DNA of 64,000 nt from Agapetus fuscipes (GCA_951799405.1 OX637359.1:1794201-1858200), one strand, 5' to 3'. Positions 31,765 through 41,567 are shown, counted from the stretch's first letter. The notes: generated by a model from the sequence alone, not told the origin. A program made the numbers and translations.

Positions 31765-31990
31765 CTAATCTAATCTAAGTTGCAAAGATATGTTACATTG
31801 AAGATTCACATTACATGCATTCTCACAACCAGACACGTACAAGTTCGCGCTTGCACATGCCTCATGTGAGCCTACAACATAAAAACCAAATCTCAAATGG
31901 ACATACACCCTGCAACTCTTGCCGTCCTTCCCTGTAACAGGGGTGACATTGGCAAAGTGAACCATTTTTACAGCATGGGTGGTCAGCCGG
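31765..31990 (-). repeat. A-tail, 5' end missing
   Basis: AATCTAATCTAAGTTGC through GGTGGTCAGCCG. The CATACCAACCTATAAGTCAAGG segment is missing. Confidence 0.82.
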
Positions 31991-32574
31991 GTGGGAAGAC
32001 GAACGCAGATTTTATCAATTATATATTGTTAATTGTGAACCGAACCGTGTAAAATAAATTCTGTTAACATAAATAATTGTAGTTTGATTAAAAGAGAGCC
32101 CCAGCAAAAAAATATTTTGACGAAAATAGACATTATATATCTGTTTCAACTTACCAGATTACGAAAATGGCTCTTATTAAGAAAGAAAACAAAGATCTTC
32201 ACTATGTCATTTAGTCGCATGCAAAAAACTTCGATGAAACTAAGAAATATTTCCAAAATGTTGGCAGCATTGATATTCATTCCTGCGCGAACATTGTGCG
32301 CACGCGTTATAAATCTTTTGATCGGTAATTTTGACAATTTTTAAACTTAAAAGGCATTATTTAAAGACAGAATGGCATATGTGTAATTATTGGGTGTCGA
32401 AAAACATAATGGAAAAAACAAGAAAATACAGGATTTCACATGTAAGAACATGATTTTGAAATTGTTGTTTTTGACAGGACTGGGGACAACTGTGCGACAA
32501 AGTATGTATCAATGCCGTTATGTAGTTTTTACTCCTCTATATTATAGCTCAAATATGTACTAATTTTTCGGACC
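31991..32574. other. No gene recognised
   Basis: The frame at 32084-32344 has no recognisable domain and its complement is equally open. Confidence 0.45.
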
Positions 32575-32838
32575 GTGCTTTCAGGATTTCAGTGGACTGG
32601 ACATGTAGTTCGTATAGAGGACTCCAGGATAATTAGAAATGTCTTGGATGGTCCTTCCTCTGGTGTTAGACCACTCGGACGTCCCAGGATGCGGTGGGCA
32701 GACAATGTCGAAGCCGACACGGAAGCTCTGAGAGTGGGGGGACCATGGAAGGAATCGGCACAAGACAGAGTCCTGGAGGATTGTGGTGCGGGAGGTCCTG
32801 AGCCTTCAAGGCTTGTGTGCGTTGTGAAGATATATTAA
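32575..32838 (+). pseudogene. Second RTE-like LINE (LINE-C) C-terminal fragment
   Basis: Frame reads WTGHVVRIEDSRIIRNVLDG, then RPLGRPRMRWADNVEADTEA and WKESAQDRVLEDC. The GH-x-x-R, GRP-x-R-W-D and W-x-x-x-AQDR blocks are the C-terminus common to many arthropod RTE-type elements. The sequence is clearly different from LINE-A. After DRVLEDC the frame probably shifts. No palm domain. A SINE-T2a abuts its 3' side. Confidence 0.75.
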
Positions 32839-33130
32839 CCGGTCCGGAGTCCAGTGGTAACACTTTGGACTCGTAAATGGAAGGTTGTGGGTTCGAATCC
32901 CGGCGGAGCACCAAAAATATACCATTTGTATTTTTAAATTTGCTCTTCGCTGGGTTGAAAAATTCATAAGCCTTTACCAAAGACCAGTCATCAAAAGATT
33001 CATCCAGCCTTACAGAAACTGGGGCTTGCTTGAGAATTGGCGCTTTCTATAGCAACGCCCAAGTTCGCAGAGGGCTCTTGAGGTGTGATACACACAAAAA
33101 CAGCGCTCATGAAATAAATCAGCCTATTAA
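32839..33130 (+). mobile_element. SINE-T2a, full length
   Basis: ACCGGTCCGGAGTCCAGTGG head, B box GGGTTCGAATCCCGGCGGAG, tail AAATAAATCAGCCTATTAATA. Confidence 0.9.
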
Positions 33131-33169
33131 TAAGGTATGTACGAGAAAGGGGATGAATTTAAACATATC

Positions 33170-33245
33170 GAGAGAGGTATAAGGATAGGAATAAACTGAG
33201 GCAACTCTGACATTATTCTGGCCACCCCTAGCAGAAAATCTCAGC
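33170..33245 (+). repeat. LINE-A terminal fragment
   Basis: GAGAGGTATAAGGATAGGAATAA...GGCAACTC...TCTGGCCACCCCTAGCAG, the stop-proximal end of the RGSGHP subfamily. Confidence 0.6.
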
Positions 33246-33389
33246 ATCTTTTTGTTATGATATCGAAGCTATTTACAATAACTTCGTATATTACGAGTTA
33301 GACACTTGAAAGTAAAGAGGAAATTTATACAGTATCGAAAGTGGCCAAACATGGCCTGTTCTCTTAGTATAAAACTTAACATAAACCCC

Positions 33390-33483
33390 CCTCGATTGCG
33401 TAAATCGAAAATGTATGAAATATACAATGGCACTTCTGGCGAATGATTGAATTTCCATATTTTTAATTGACGCAATCGAGGTT
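33390..33483. repeat. M7 hairpin element, copy 1
   Basis: CCTCGATTGCGTAAATCGAA faces TTAATTGACGCAATCGAGG across 92 bp. The outer flanks TTAGTATAAAAC and GTTAGTATAAAAT are also related. A similar unit occurs at 50070-50165. Confidence 0.65.
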
Positions 33484-33951
33484 AGTTTTACTCAATGTTA
33501 GTATAAAATTCTACTCTAAGTTCTGGTATTTTCAACGTTAACTTATGTTACTTTAAACTGATAAAAAAAACTACCCACACAATTGAAGTTAATGCGTCTT
33601 TTTCATTCAGTATAAAGTCGCTATGTTAATATTGAAACTACCGGGCCTTGAAGTCAAACGTAGCGTTTACCGAAGAAACTAAAACGTCCACTAGTGGCGC
33701 TGATTTATATTATTGGTAAACTTAAATCACGCTAAGTTGAATAATTAAGGTTTGCATGCCTATCCCTTTTAATTAATATTATATGTACAATACTTAAATA
33801 ATAAGTTTGTAGGGGAATTCATGAAATTCTGTTTGTACGTACATTTTAACAGCTGACCCTCTGAGATTATTATGAGGGTGTTAAAACTTATATGTATAAA
33901 CACTTAAATAGCATCGTCTTTGTAAATAATTATATTATGACATTTGTTCTT
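33484..33951. other. No gene recognised
   Basis: Unassigned. Confidence 0.45.
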
Positions 33952-34086
33952 TGGCTTGTAGAAAGGTGTGAGGCTGACCACTGTAAGCATCGGTTCACTT
34001 TTGCTTATGTCATCCCTGTTACAGGAAAAGTCAGCAACAGTTTCGGGGGTAACGTTTCTTTCAGGTTTGAGTCTAATTTGTAAGTA
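33952..34086 (+). repeat. A-tail 5' half, diverged
   Basis: GGCTTGTAGAAAGGTGTGAGG, then GCTGACCACTGTAAGC, and stops after TCTAATTTGTAAGTAGG. Confidence 0.65.
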
Positions 34087-34126
34087 GGTATAAAAAATAA
34101 TATGAAAAAGATTCAGAGTAAATAAA

Positions 34127-34690
34127 GTTTCCTTGGCTTAAAGTTGGTTAGAGGCTGACCATCCGTACTGTGAAAAATTGCTCGCTTTGTCTATGTCACC
34201 CCTGTTTCAGGAAAGGTCTGCAAGGGTTGCAAGATATGACAATTATATTAATTTTTAAAACTAGACAAATTTCAAAACTTAATTTAAATCGGATATTTAA
34301 CGAACCGTTTAGAGAGAACTTACATCATTCTCGACGTTTCGTCAGCGACGTAGCCGACGTCTTCAGGAGAACATCCTCTCTGCACGACGACTGAGGATGA
34401 ACTGAATTTTAAAACACTATTGTCACAAATCACTGCCTACCTTTGAACAAAGGTAATAATATCCGATTTAAATTAAGTTTTGAAATTTGTTCAGTTTTAA
34501 AAATTAAAATAATTGACAAAATGTCAAACGACCGTAATTCTAACTTAAACCTATCTAAGATTTGAGTTTTTTTGAGGTTGGGATATTTATGATGTAGGTA
34601 TACATTCGGCAGTGTAAGCGTGAACTTATACGCGACTGTTTATGGAAATGCATGTAGTATGAATCTTAAATGTTATATATCTTTGCAACT
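34127..34690 (+). repeat. A-tail interrupted by a PLE
   Basis: 34127-34235 (CCTTGGCTTAAAGTTGG through GCAAGGGTTGCAAGAT) and 34557-34690 (AAGATTTGAG through ATATCTTTGCAACTAAC). Confidence 0.78.
34236..34556. mobile_element. PLE with inverted ends, inserted in an A-tail
   Basis: About 62-bp inverted repeats (TGACAATTATATTAATTTTT... and its complement) surround a terminal segment that contains, on the minus strand, CTGAAGA...GAAACGTCGAG (34331-34366). A short AAGAT duplication flanks the insert. No coding sequence. Distal TGTCAAACGACCGTAATTC is shared with 8324-8535 and 186-335. Confidence 0.75.
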
Positions 34691-35167
34691 AACAAGAAAA
34701 TGAAAAAGATTAAATGGCTTGGCCGAACATTTTAAATTTCGTAGGTGGCAAAACGTATTAAGTCTAAATACCTGAAATTCAAAAAAACTTTACTGAAATC
34801 TGTCTTCATTCCCATAAGGGTGGTCAAAGCTCCTGAAAATTTGCCTTCATTTGTGATATAAATTCATGACATAATTCTTCACCGGTTACACGTAATATTG
34901 GTCACAGAAATCTATCCACAGACCTCTCGGCCACGGATAAATCATATACTATAAATTGTCTACAGAAAGCTTCATCACAGAAAACCACAATTGATTAAAA
35001 GTAAATTAAAAACAAAGGTTTTTTTGGAGAGCAAGTGTTCTGTGACGGATCTGTCCATCCGTGAACCTGTATTGTAGGTATGTGACCAAAATGCCTTTGA
35101 CCAATTTGTCGTGTGACCGATTTTTCCATGACCAAGCTGTATGTAGACGGTTTGTGCGCTAAAAATT
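34691..35167. repeat. Unassigned, with degenerate GAC/GTC repeats
   Basis: 34995-35160 has spaced GTGACGGATCTGTCC, GTGACCAAAATGCC, TTTGACCAATTTGTC and GTGTGACCGATTTTTCC units. No gene. Confidence 0.5.
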
Positions 35168-35402
35168 GGTACTCAGCTACACATATAGTGTAGTTTTTTG
35201 CCGCGTAAGCGCAACTAAGCTACACATATAGTGTAACTTCTTGCCGCGTTATACCCGAAGGGGTCGCATGTGGCGAGTTGAACCCTATTTATTTTTACAG
35301 GTAAATCATTTCTGACACCCCCGGCCCCGGCGGGATTCGAACCCGAGCTCACGGCGTGAAATGCAAGCACTCCTCTACCAACTGAGCTATCGACCGGACT
35401 AA
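35168..35402 (-). mobile_element. SINE-T1 with internal deletion and duplicated 3' end
   Basis: Head and B box intact. The central ~130 bp (between GGTAAA and TCATTTCTGACACC) are gone. The 3' terminal 30 bp (GCTACACATATAGTGTA, TTGCCGCGT) appears twice in tandem at 35168-35235. Confidence 0.82.
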
Positions 35403-35528
35403 TAAAACGGCGTAATTTTTGTTATTGCTTATTTTTGACTGATTTGTCATGTGGATGAACTGTCATGTGACAGATTTGTCAATGGACAAGTTATCTTTGA
35501 CCAATCTTAAGTGACACGGAATGGCATA
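35403..35528. repeat. Degenerate GAC/GTC repeat tract
   Basis: TGACTGATTTGTCATG, TGTCATGTGACAGATTTGTC and GGACAAG...TTTGACCAATC units. Confidence 0.5.
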
Positions 35529-36017
35529 GGGGGTGTCCATATATTACGTCATTCGCATTAATGGGGGGGAGTCTGGTCTGCGGATGATGGCAAATGATGT
35601 GCGAGTATCAAAAGTGACGTCGTTATTGTAAATACCAATTTCTACAAAATAAACAATATATTATGTAAGTAATATAATCTATCTATAATCTAAGTTGCAA
35701 GGATATATTCATTCAAAGCTCTCAGATGTATGCCCACAAACAAACACGTGTAGTTCGCGCTTACAAATGCTGATTGTGTACTTACAAATAAAATCCAAAC
35801 CTCAAATGAACATAAGCCCTGCAACTCTTGCCGACATTCCCCGAAATAGGGGTGACATTGCCAATGTCAATATAACATTATTAATTATTAAGCTCATCCA
35901 TTATTACAGCAAGAGGGGGGGGGGGGTCATTAGATAATGACTATAGGATGATTGTAAGCGGGGGGGGGGGGTGTCGAAAATCGACCAAAATCGATGACGT
36001 AATGTATGGACGGCCCC
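35529..36017. mobile_element. M6 MITE with nested A-tail
   Basis: TIRs GGGGGTGTCCATATATTACG (left) and GGGGCCGTCCATACATTACG (complement of the right end). ATA flanks both ends (35526-35528, 36018-36020). Holds two poly(G) tracts (about 35911 and 35961) and an inserted A-tail, so the native element is about 300 bp. Confidence 0.78.
35680..35866 (-). repeat. A-tail nested in M6
   Basis: ATAATCTAAGTTGCAAGG through AATAGGGGTGACATTGCC. The 5' ~60 bp of the unit are missing. Confidence 0.8.
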
Positions 36018-36556
36018 ATACCTCTTTTTCTAGTAAAAAAATTTTTCTTACCTCAATGTTAAAACAAACCATTTTTTAATCACTCTAAAAGACTGTCCTT
36101 CAAAGAAAAGTTCTAGTGGAAATACTTAGCAAGTCTCTTACAAAATCCGCCACCAAATTGATATAAGAAACCTCGGGAAAAGTTGGTTCGCCGCAGCTTT
36201 TAATAAAGGGAAAATTGTCAGGTAGAGCTTTCTCACAATTGCCATTGTTTACCGCTGCAGTAGAGAGCTTTCGAATGCAATTTGCAAGTATAATGGAATA
36301 ATACGAAACCGAATAACAAAAACAGAAGTGAATCGGAAAGAATAACGTATTATTTAAGTGAATTCTGAGTAATTATTTATGAATGATTGATGTATACACT
36401 AGGAGGTAAAAATAATAACGACTTTGTTCTAGATTACGGTGAGTGTTTTAAGAATATAACAGTATTTAACATTTAATAATTTAACATGCCTACCAATGAT
36501 GCATACGTATTTGTATCCGGTGGTTTCTGCTACCAACTTTATGTCAATGTTTGACA
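36018..36556. other. No gene recognised
   Basis: Unassigned. Confidence 0.45.
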
Positions 36557-36745
36557 GCTCGCTGCCTTAGTTCTTGTTTACCGTATACGCCAATCTTGTC
36601 AAATATGACTTTTTCATGCAGTTGTCTTATGAATCAAATTCTACACAATCTAAGCTAATAAAAACCGTAAAACTCGATAATGTGAGATTTCTTTTCAATA
36701 TTTTTAAATTAAATTTCTTGTTTTATAAGACACATTGGTCCAGTA
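36557..36745. mobile_element. M3 MITE, partial copy
   Basis: CTTGTTTACCGTATACGCCA at the left and the interior TGACTTTTTCATGCAGTTG...GATAATGTGAGA match the complement of 46671-46931. The second TIR is missing. Confidence 0.72.
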
Positions 36746-37054
36746 CACATACAGTAGAGTAGAGGATACAGCTGCTGTATCCTACTTCCGTCTTCCCTCT
36801 CGAACTCTCACAAAAGCAACATGTCCGCTTGCTTTCATCCATTATAATTTGTGTAATCTGGTGTAAGTTTGTGAACTAATTAATTGAATAAATATTCTAG
36901 ACAGTCTTCGACAAAAGTGCACTTATTATTTGGGTGAATACCACCAAAACCCAGCGCCTAACAAACCAATGGCTAAATCCGGCCAGTGAATCTATATTAA
37001 ATTCCACGATTGGACACAGTGAATGTCTGTATGATAAAAAAAACTATCATTGGA
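36746..37054. other. No gene recognised
   Basis: Unassigned. Confidence 0.45.
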
Positions 37055-37260
37055 GTTTATCTATAACCAAAGTTGAAAAGATACATTGACATTAAGGGCT
37101 CATATTTAATACATGCCCACAATCAGGCAAATGCTTACATATGCTGCATGTGTACATACAAAATAAAACGAACCTCACATAAACATAAGCTTTGCAACTC
37201 CTGCCGCCTTTCCCTGAAGCCGTGGTGGCATTGTAAAAAGCGATTAAAGATTTACAGCAA
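37055..37260 (-). repeat. A-tail, variant-2-like, diverged
   Basis: CAAAGTTGAAAAGATACATT, CACAATCAGGCAAATGC and CCTGCCGCCTTTCCCTGAAG. The 5' end of the unit is replaced by the adjacent PLE. Confidence 0.65.
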
Positions 37261-37286
37261 CAGAAAACAAATCAAATATAATTTAT

Positions 37287-37973
37287 GTTTAAAATAAAGC
37301 TATTTTTTGTTTAACGTAGTTTATTTTCACAATAATATTTAATATCTCGAGTACTTTCGACCTTCAATATTCAGGCCATTATCAAGAGTGATGTATAAAA
37401 AATTAAAATTATTAAGAACAAACCATAGATCAAAATTATATAAATTCAAATAAATAGGTAGGTATAGGTACAATAAATATGAACTTAATTAAAATTAAAT
37501 ACAACAGTCAAAAATTTAAAGAAAGAAAACATAAAATAATATATAATAATTGCAATAAATTAATTCAAACATCCGAGGGTCAAAAAATAAATAAAATAAA
37601 ATAAAATATTTAAAGCACAAATAAAATTATTGAGTCAACACAAAAAGACAAATAATAATAATAACAACAAAATGACAAAGAATAAAACCAAAATTAAGGG
37701 GATTGGGTTATGGCGGATTGCGGAGAGGAGCAATGAGCAGGGGGGAAGCTAGAGGGATTTGAATATTTACAATAGGGCCATTCTGCTTACATTTATGAAT
37801 TTCAATTGTTTCTAGGGCATTTAGTTGCCTGTATTTACATTCCGAGTGTAGAACCCTTACATCGTCAATGCCAAAGGTATGGTCATATATTATATTAAAT
37901 ATTAAATATAGGAGATATTAAATATTATTGTGAAAATAAACTACGTTAAACAAAAAATAGTTTTATTTTAAAC
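37287..37973 (-). mobile_element. PLE, truncated, with inverted terminal repeats
   Basis: A 62-63-bp near-perfect inverted repeat bounds it (GTTTAAAATAAAGCTATTTT at 37287; complement at 37911-37973). Inside lie the PLE end CTTGATAATGGCCTGAATAT...GGTCGAAAGTAC (minus) and the last part of the GIY-YIG endonuclease gene. The reverse transcriptase is absent. Same architecture as the PLE at 55867-56639. Confidence 0.82.
37708..37884 (-). pseudogene. PLE GIY-YIG endonuclease, C-terminal remnant
   Basis: About 58 codons up to a TAA at 37708-37710. The frame has DHTFGIDDVRVLHSECKYRQ and LNALETIEIHK, then NIQIPLASPLL. These align block for block with the C-terminal half of the PLE endonuclease at 56182-56487 (DHTF, VMHSECEVRRL, ALEALEI, NVQIPYVSP). 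The catalytic GIY-YIG half is missing, so it is inactive. Confidence 0.8.
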
Positions 37974-37984
37974 AAAAATGAATT

Positions 37985-38344
37985 TTCTAATCTAATCTAA
38001 TCTAAGCTGCAAAGATATATATCATTTAAGATTTATACTAAATGCATTCCCACAAGCAGATATGTATAATTTCGCGCTAACACATGCCGCATGTGGACCT
38101 ACAATATAAAAACCCAATCTCAAATGAACATAAGCCTTGCAACTCTTGCCGTCCTTCCCTGAAACAGGGGTGACATTGGCAAAGTGAACCAATTTTTATA
38201 TTATGGGTGGTCAGCCGCATAACAACCTATAAGTCAAGGAACATACATGACAAATTACATTTTTTAAAATCAAAGAATAAAAATAACAATATATACATGG
38301 ACATAAAAAACTAAATCATAAAACCAAATTCACTTTAACAAACC
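37985..38344 (-). repeat. LINE-A 3' UTR and A-tail (parent copy)
   Basis: From the LINE-A stop codon downward: ~100 bp UTR, then the unit start (complement TTCCTTGACTTATAGGTTG at about 38240). The (AGATT)n tail ends at 37987. This is the copy that ties the A-tail to a coding LINE. Confidence 0.88.
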
Positions 38345-39448
38345 CTAGCCGCCAACATCACAGATCAACCGCCATTTCTTTCTATCCTTGCATACTTCTT
38401 TCATTTCCTCCAGAGTCATAACCTTCTTCATACAAGCTCTTCTTTTATTATGACTCTGGATATTCCATTCATTCGCAATTTCGGATATTTGGTCCATCCA
38501 TACCTTTCTCGGTCTTCCTCTACCACGACATCCATCTATTCTACCAACATATACTTTCTTCGTCAGTCTTTCCTCATTCATTCTCTCCATATGCCCAAAC
38601 CATCTTAACAAACTTCTTTTAATCTTCACTTTCACACTTTCTTTTGCACCACATTCTTTTCTTACAAAATCATTCCTCACCCTGTCACTCCGTTTTTTCC
38701 CAATCATACTTCTTAGAAAGTCCATTTCAACAGTATGGACTTTACTAATTTCACTTTCATTCACCGTCCAGGCCTCGCTTCCATACATCAAGGTGGGTAA
38801 AAGTATGCCACTGCGTACCGCCAATCGAGCATTTTTAGAAATGTTTTGATTTTTGGCGATACAAGCTGTGGCACCCAGTACACACCTGCCCTTCATTACT
38901 CTTCTTTCAAGTTCACCTGTCATTCTTCCATCTTTCTCAAACTTACTTCCCAAGTATACAAACTCATTTACCACATCAACATTCATTCCGTTTATTCTAA
39001 ATTCGTAGTTCGTATTTTCTTCATTTCTTTCAAAAATCAAAACTTTCGTCTTACTTGCATTCAATTTCAAATAATTACCTAGCAGAGCTTCGTTCAATCT
39101 AGAGAGCATCGTTTGCAATTCTACTGCTGAGTCCGATACAAGAACAGCATCATCCGCATACAGTAGAACACTCACTTTGCTCTCTCCTATCATTAATCCA
39201 CAATCATCAAGTCTAGCATCTCGAACACACTTGTCCATGACTATGTTAAATAGCCATGGGCTCATCACACATCCTTGCCTTACACCCTTAAAAACTTCAA
39301 ACCATTCACTATACTCATCATCAATACGAACACATGCTGTACTATTTTCATAGTTTGCATGCACCGCACCTAGGAGAGCCCCATTCACTCCGTATGCTTT
39401 CAAAACATCCCATAACATACCTCTGTCTACTGAGTCAAAGAATTTTCA
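38345..39448 (-). pseudogene. LINE-A reverse transcriptase, 5'-truncated
   Basis: An open frame of 357 codons from Met (39418) to the stop at 38345. In-frame similarity extends upstream to DSVDRG (39448), so that Met is not the true start. Visible parts: motif FKGVRQGCVMSPWLFN (residues 43-58), catalytic YADD (87-90), LKLNASKTK (thumb border), then YGSEAW, LRWFGHMERMNEERLTKKV, GRGRPRKVWMDQI and a C-terminal VCKDRKKWRLICDVGG. The order palm, thumb and GRPRK-W-D tail is typical of RTE-type and related non-LTR elements. The apurinic endonuclease and the RT fingers that should precede it are absent. There are no internal stops, so the copy is fairly young, but it lacks a complete RT and cannot be autonomous. 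The clade (RTE versus a neighbour) is an inference from motifs only. Confidence 0.88.
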
Positions 39449-39821
39449 CTGTGTGAATACACAAACCCTACAAAATCTAAATATAATTTACATGAATTAA
39501 TTTGTATTTGCCAAATTAATCAACGTTTAACTATAATATGGATTAAGGGGGGTTAATAGGTTTACTCCGTCCGAGTGAATTGAAACTGTCGTGGGTTGGC
39601 TGGCAAAAGTTGCCGCCAGCTGCTGCGAGTCGTCAAGAAGTGGGAAAACTGTCGGTTCATTCCCCATTTTACAACTTTACAAATTGAAATAGTTGGGAAA
39701 GACCCCCTGGGTGGAAATGTTTGGGGGGACTGATCAAAAGACGGGGGGGGGGCTCTTGAGTTGTGAAAGTGCCTGGACATGAAATTTACACAAATAAAAT
39801 TGAAAATTCACTTGCATTGAT
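39449..39821. other. No gene recognised
   Basis: Flank at the LINE-A truncation point. 39540-39760 is moderately GC-rich with a G9 run. The ORFs are unlike known proteins. Confidence 0.45.
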
Positions 39822-40272
39822 TGCACTTCGGACTCTGAATGTAAGGTTATGGGTTCGAATCCCAGCGGAGCACAAAAAATATACCATTTATATTTCAAAA
39901 TTTGCTCTTCGCTGGGTTGAAAAATTCATAAACCTTTACCAAATACCGGTCACCAAAGGTCCATCCAGCCTAAAAGCAACTGGGTCTTGCTTGAGAATTG
40001 GCGCTTTGTAGCGACGACGACCAAGCTCGTAAAAAGGTCGATAGCTCAATTGGTAGAATGCTTGCACTCCATGCCGAGAGCAAGGGTTCGATCTCAAAGT
40101 TTACTCAGCCTTCATAAGAAATGAGAACCAGCCTCCCCGGGAGCTGAAAAACCCCCACTTCAACTGAAAGTGGTTGATGTGAGGCCGGCCCCCTTACCCG
40201 TAAAAATCAATAGGTCCCGAATCACCACATACGACCCCTTCGGGGATAACGCAGGCAAGAAGTTACACTATG
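39822..40272 (+). mobile_element. Dimeric SINE T2-T1, copy 2
   Basis: T2 half begins inside the tRNA head (A box lost) and has B box GGGTTCGAATCCCAGCGGAG. The junction GACCAAGCTCGTAAAAAGGT and GATAGCTCAATTGGTAGAAT is the same as in copy 1. The T1 half has the diagnostic CGAGAGCAAGGGTTCGATC and GCAGGCAAGAAGTTACAC. Truncated at TTACACTATG. Confidence 0.85.
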
Positions 40273-40284
40273 AAAAACAATTTT

Positions 40285-40365
40285 GTATTCGATTACGGCG
40301 AGTATATTATATTCCACGACCGGTTTCTCAAACAATCTGTTTGCATCTTCAGGTAGCTAAATGAA
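40285..40365 (-). mobile_element. PLE-like terminal fragment
   Basis: The complement has CCTGAAGATGCAAACAGATT and GTTTGAGAAACCGGTCGTGG, the pattern of PLE ends. No fold was established. Confidence 0.45.
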
Positions 40366-40641
40366 TACTGAATGTTTCAGATTCGGAATTATCGTTTAGA
40401 TCTTACTTTGTAAGTACACTTGCAGCACGTGCGCAATGTTTGTTTTCTTACGGACCAACATTAAATATTAATCTTTAATTTTATTCTTCTCCTTAGTGAT
40501 TGTTTCTTTTGCATAGTTAACTGTAATAAATTGTTTGCATTCCTTGACTTATAAGTTGATATGAGGCTGATCACCCATACTATAAACAAATGGTTTACTT
40601 TGTCAATGTCATCCCTGTTTCTGGGAAGAGTTGCAGTGCTT

Positions 40642-41053
40642 TTTTTTTTTTTTTTAAGAAATCCTGTACGGGAGACTCCCTAGATTCTAAAGACTCTAGG
40701 GGTCTATGACACTTGTTGTAGTGCCGAAGAGGTGTACGAGCTTGGTCGTCGCTACAAAGCGCCAATACTCAAGCAAGACCCAGTTGCTGTAAGGCTGGAT
40801 GGACCTTTGGTGACCGGTCATTGGTAAAGGTTTATGAATTTTTCAACCCAGCGAAGAGCACATTCGAGATATAAATAGTATATTTTTGTGCTCCGCCGGG
40901 ATCCGAATCCACAACCTTCCATTTACGAGTCCGAAGTGTTGCCACTACGGACTACGGACCGGTCCAAGATGCCAACGACACGCGGTGTACCTGAGCGGTT
41001 ACCCATCCAAGCACTGACCACGCCCAATGTTGCTTAGCGCTTGTAGTTCGTAT
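40642..41053 (-). mobile_element. Chimeric SINE: 5S rRNA segment + SINE-T2b
   Basis: In element orientation (minus): ATACGAACTACAAG, then a 70-bp 5S rRNA-derived segment (40971-41040), then GATCTTGG-like linker (complement of CCAAGAT). SINE-T2b follows, with tRNA-like head (ACCGGTCCGTAGTCCGTAG, B box GGATTCGGATCCCGGCGG), body, the T2b end CTAGGGAGTCTCCCGTACAG and an A tract (T run 40641-40655 on the plus strand). A 7-bp TSD AGTGCTT (40635-40641, 41054-41060) encloses the whole. The 5S part, the tRNA part and the tail therefore inserted together. Both a 5S-type and a tRNA-type polymerase III promoter are present. Confidence 0.85.
40971..41040 (-). repeat. 5S rRNA-derived segment inside the chimeric SINE
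   Basis: The complement reads GCTAAGCAACATTGGGCGTG, GTCAGTGCTTGGATGGGTAA and CCGCTCAGG...CACCGCGTG, then TCGTTGGC, the 3' 70 nt of 5S. Boxes A, IE and C of the 5S internal promoter are recognisable. The 5' ~45 nt of 5S are missing or replaced. Confidence 0.85.
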
Positions 41054-41190
41054 AGTGCTTGTGTTCATTTGAGATTTGGGTTTTTTCGGCATGTGCAAGC
41101 TCGAACTTATACGTTTCTGCTTGTCAGAAAGCATATAATGTGAATCCCCCATGTTACATATATTTGCAACTTAGATAAGATTAGATTAGA

Positions 41191-41567
41191 AAACGGACAC
41201 TAACACAGACAATACACAACTATAATATATACGTAACAAAATTCTTGTCCACAGTGTTTTAAGGAGGCCCAGGCATACTGTAACGTTTCGTCAGAGTCCA
41301 ATGCCTACGAGGACTGTCGGAGCTCTGTAATCGGCTGTAAAATAAAAACCTCCAGCTTTCTGAGAGAGAGTCTGACAGTTAAACTGTCAGTGGGACGTAA
41401 AGAATCATCATTGTGTGGACTGGAGGATGCTATTAAAAAGTTTTTGAATCAAACAATTTATGTGATTGACAGTTGCTCCTTAAATTATTTACTTCGAGGG
41501 ATATTCCTTAAGTTATGTGGTGGAATAAAATCGGCACAAACATGACACGAGAATTTTGTGACGTCAT
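41191..41567. other. No gene recognised
   Basis: Unassigned. Confidence 0.45.

Larger units (their letters stand above)
40535..41190 (+). repeat. A-tail interrupted by the chimeric SINE
   Basis: 40535-40641 (ATTCCTTGACTTATAAGTTG to GTTGCAGTGCTT) and 41061-41190 (GTGTTCATTTGAGATTTGG to AGATAAGATTAGATTAGA). The AGTGCTT at both sides is the target duplication. Confidence 0.88.

Noticed and set aside
33278..33290. Exact 13-bp match to a loxP arm (ATAACTTCGTATA)
   Set aside because: Only one arm, with no spacer and inverted partner; a chance match in AT-rich DNA.
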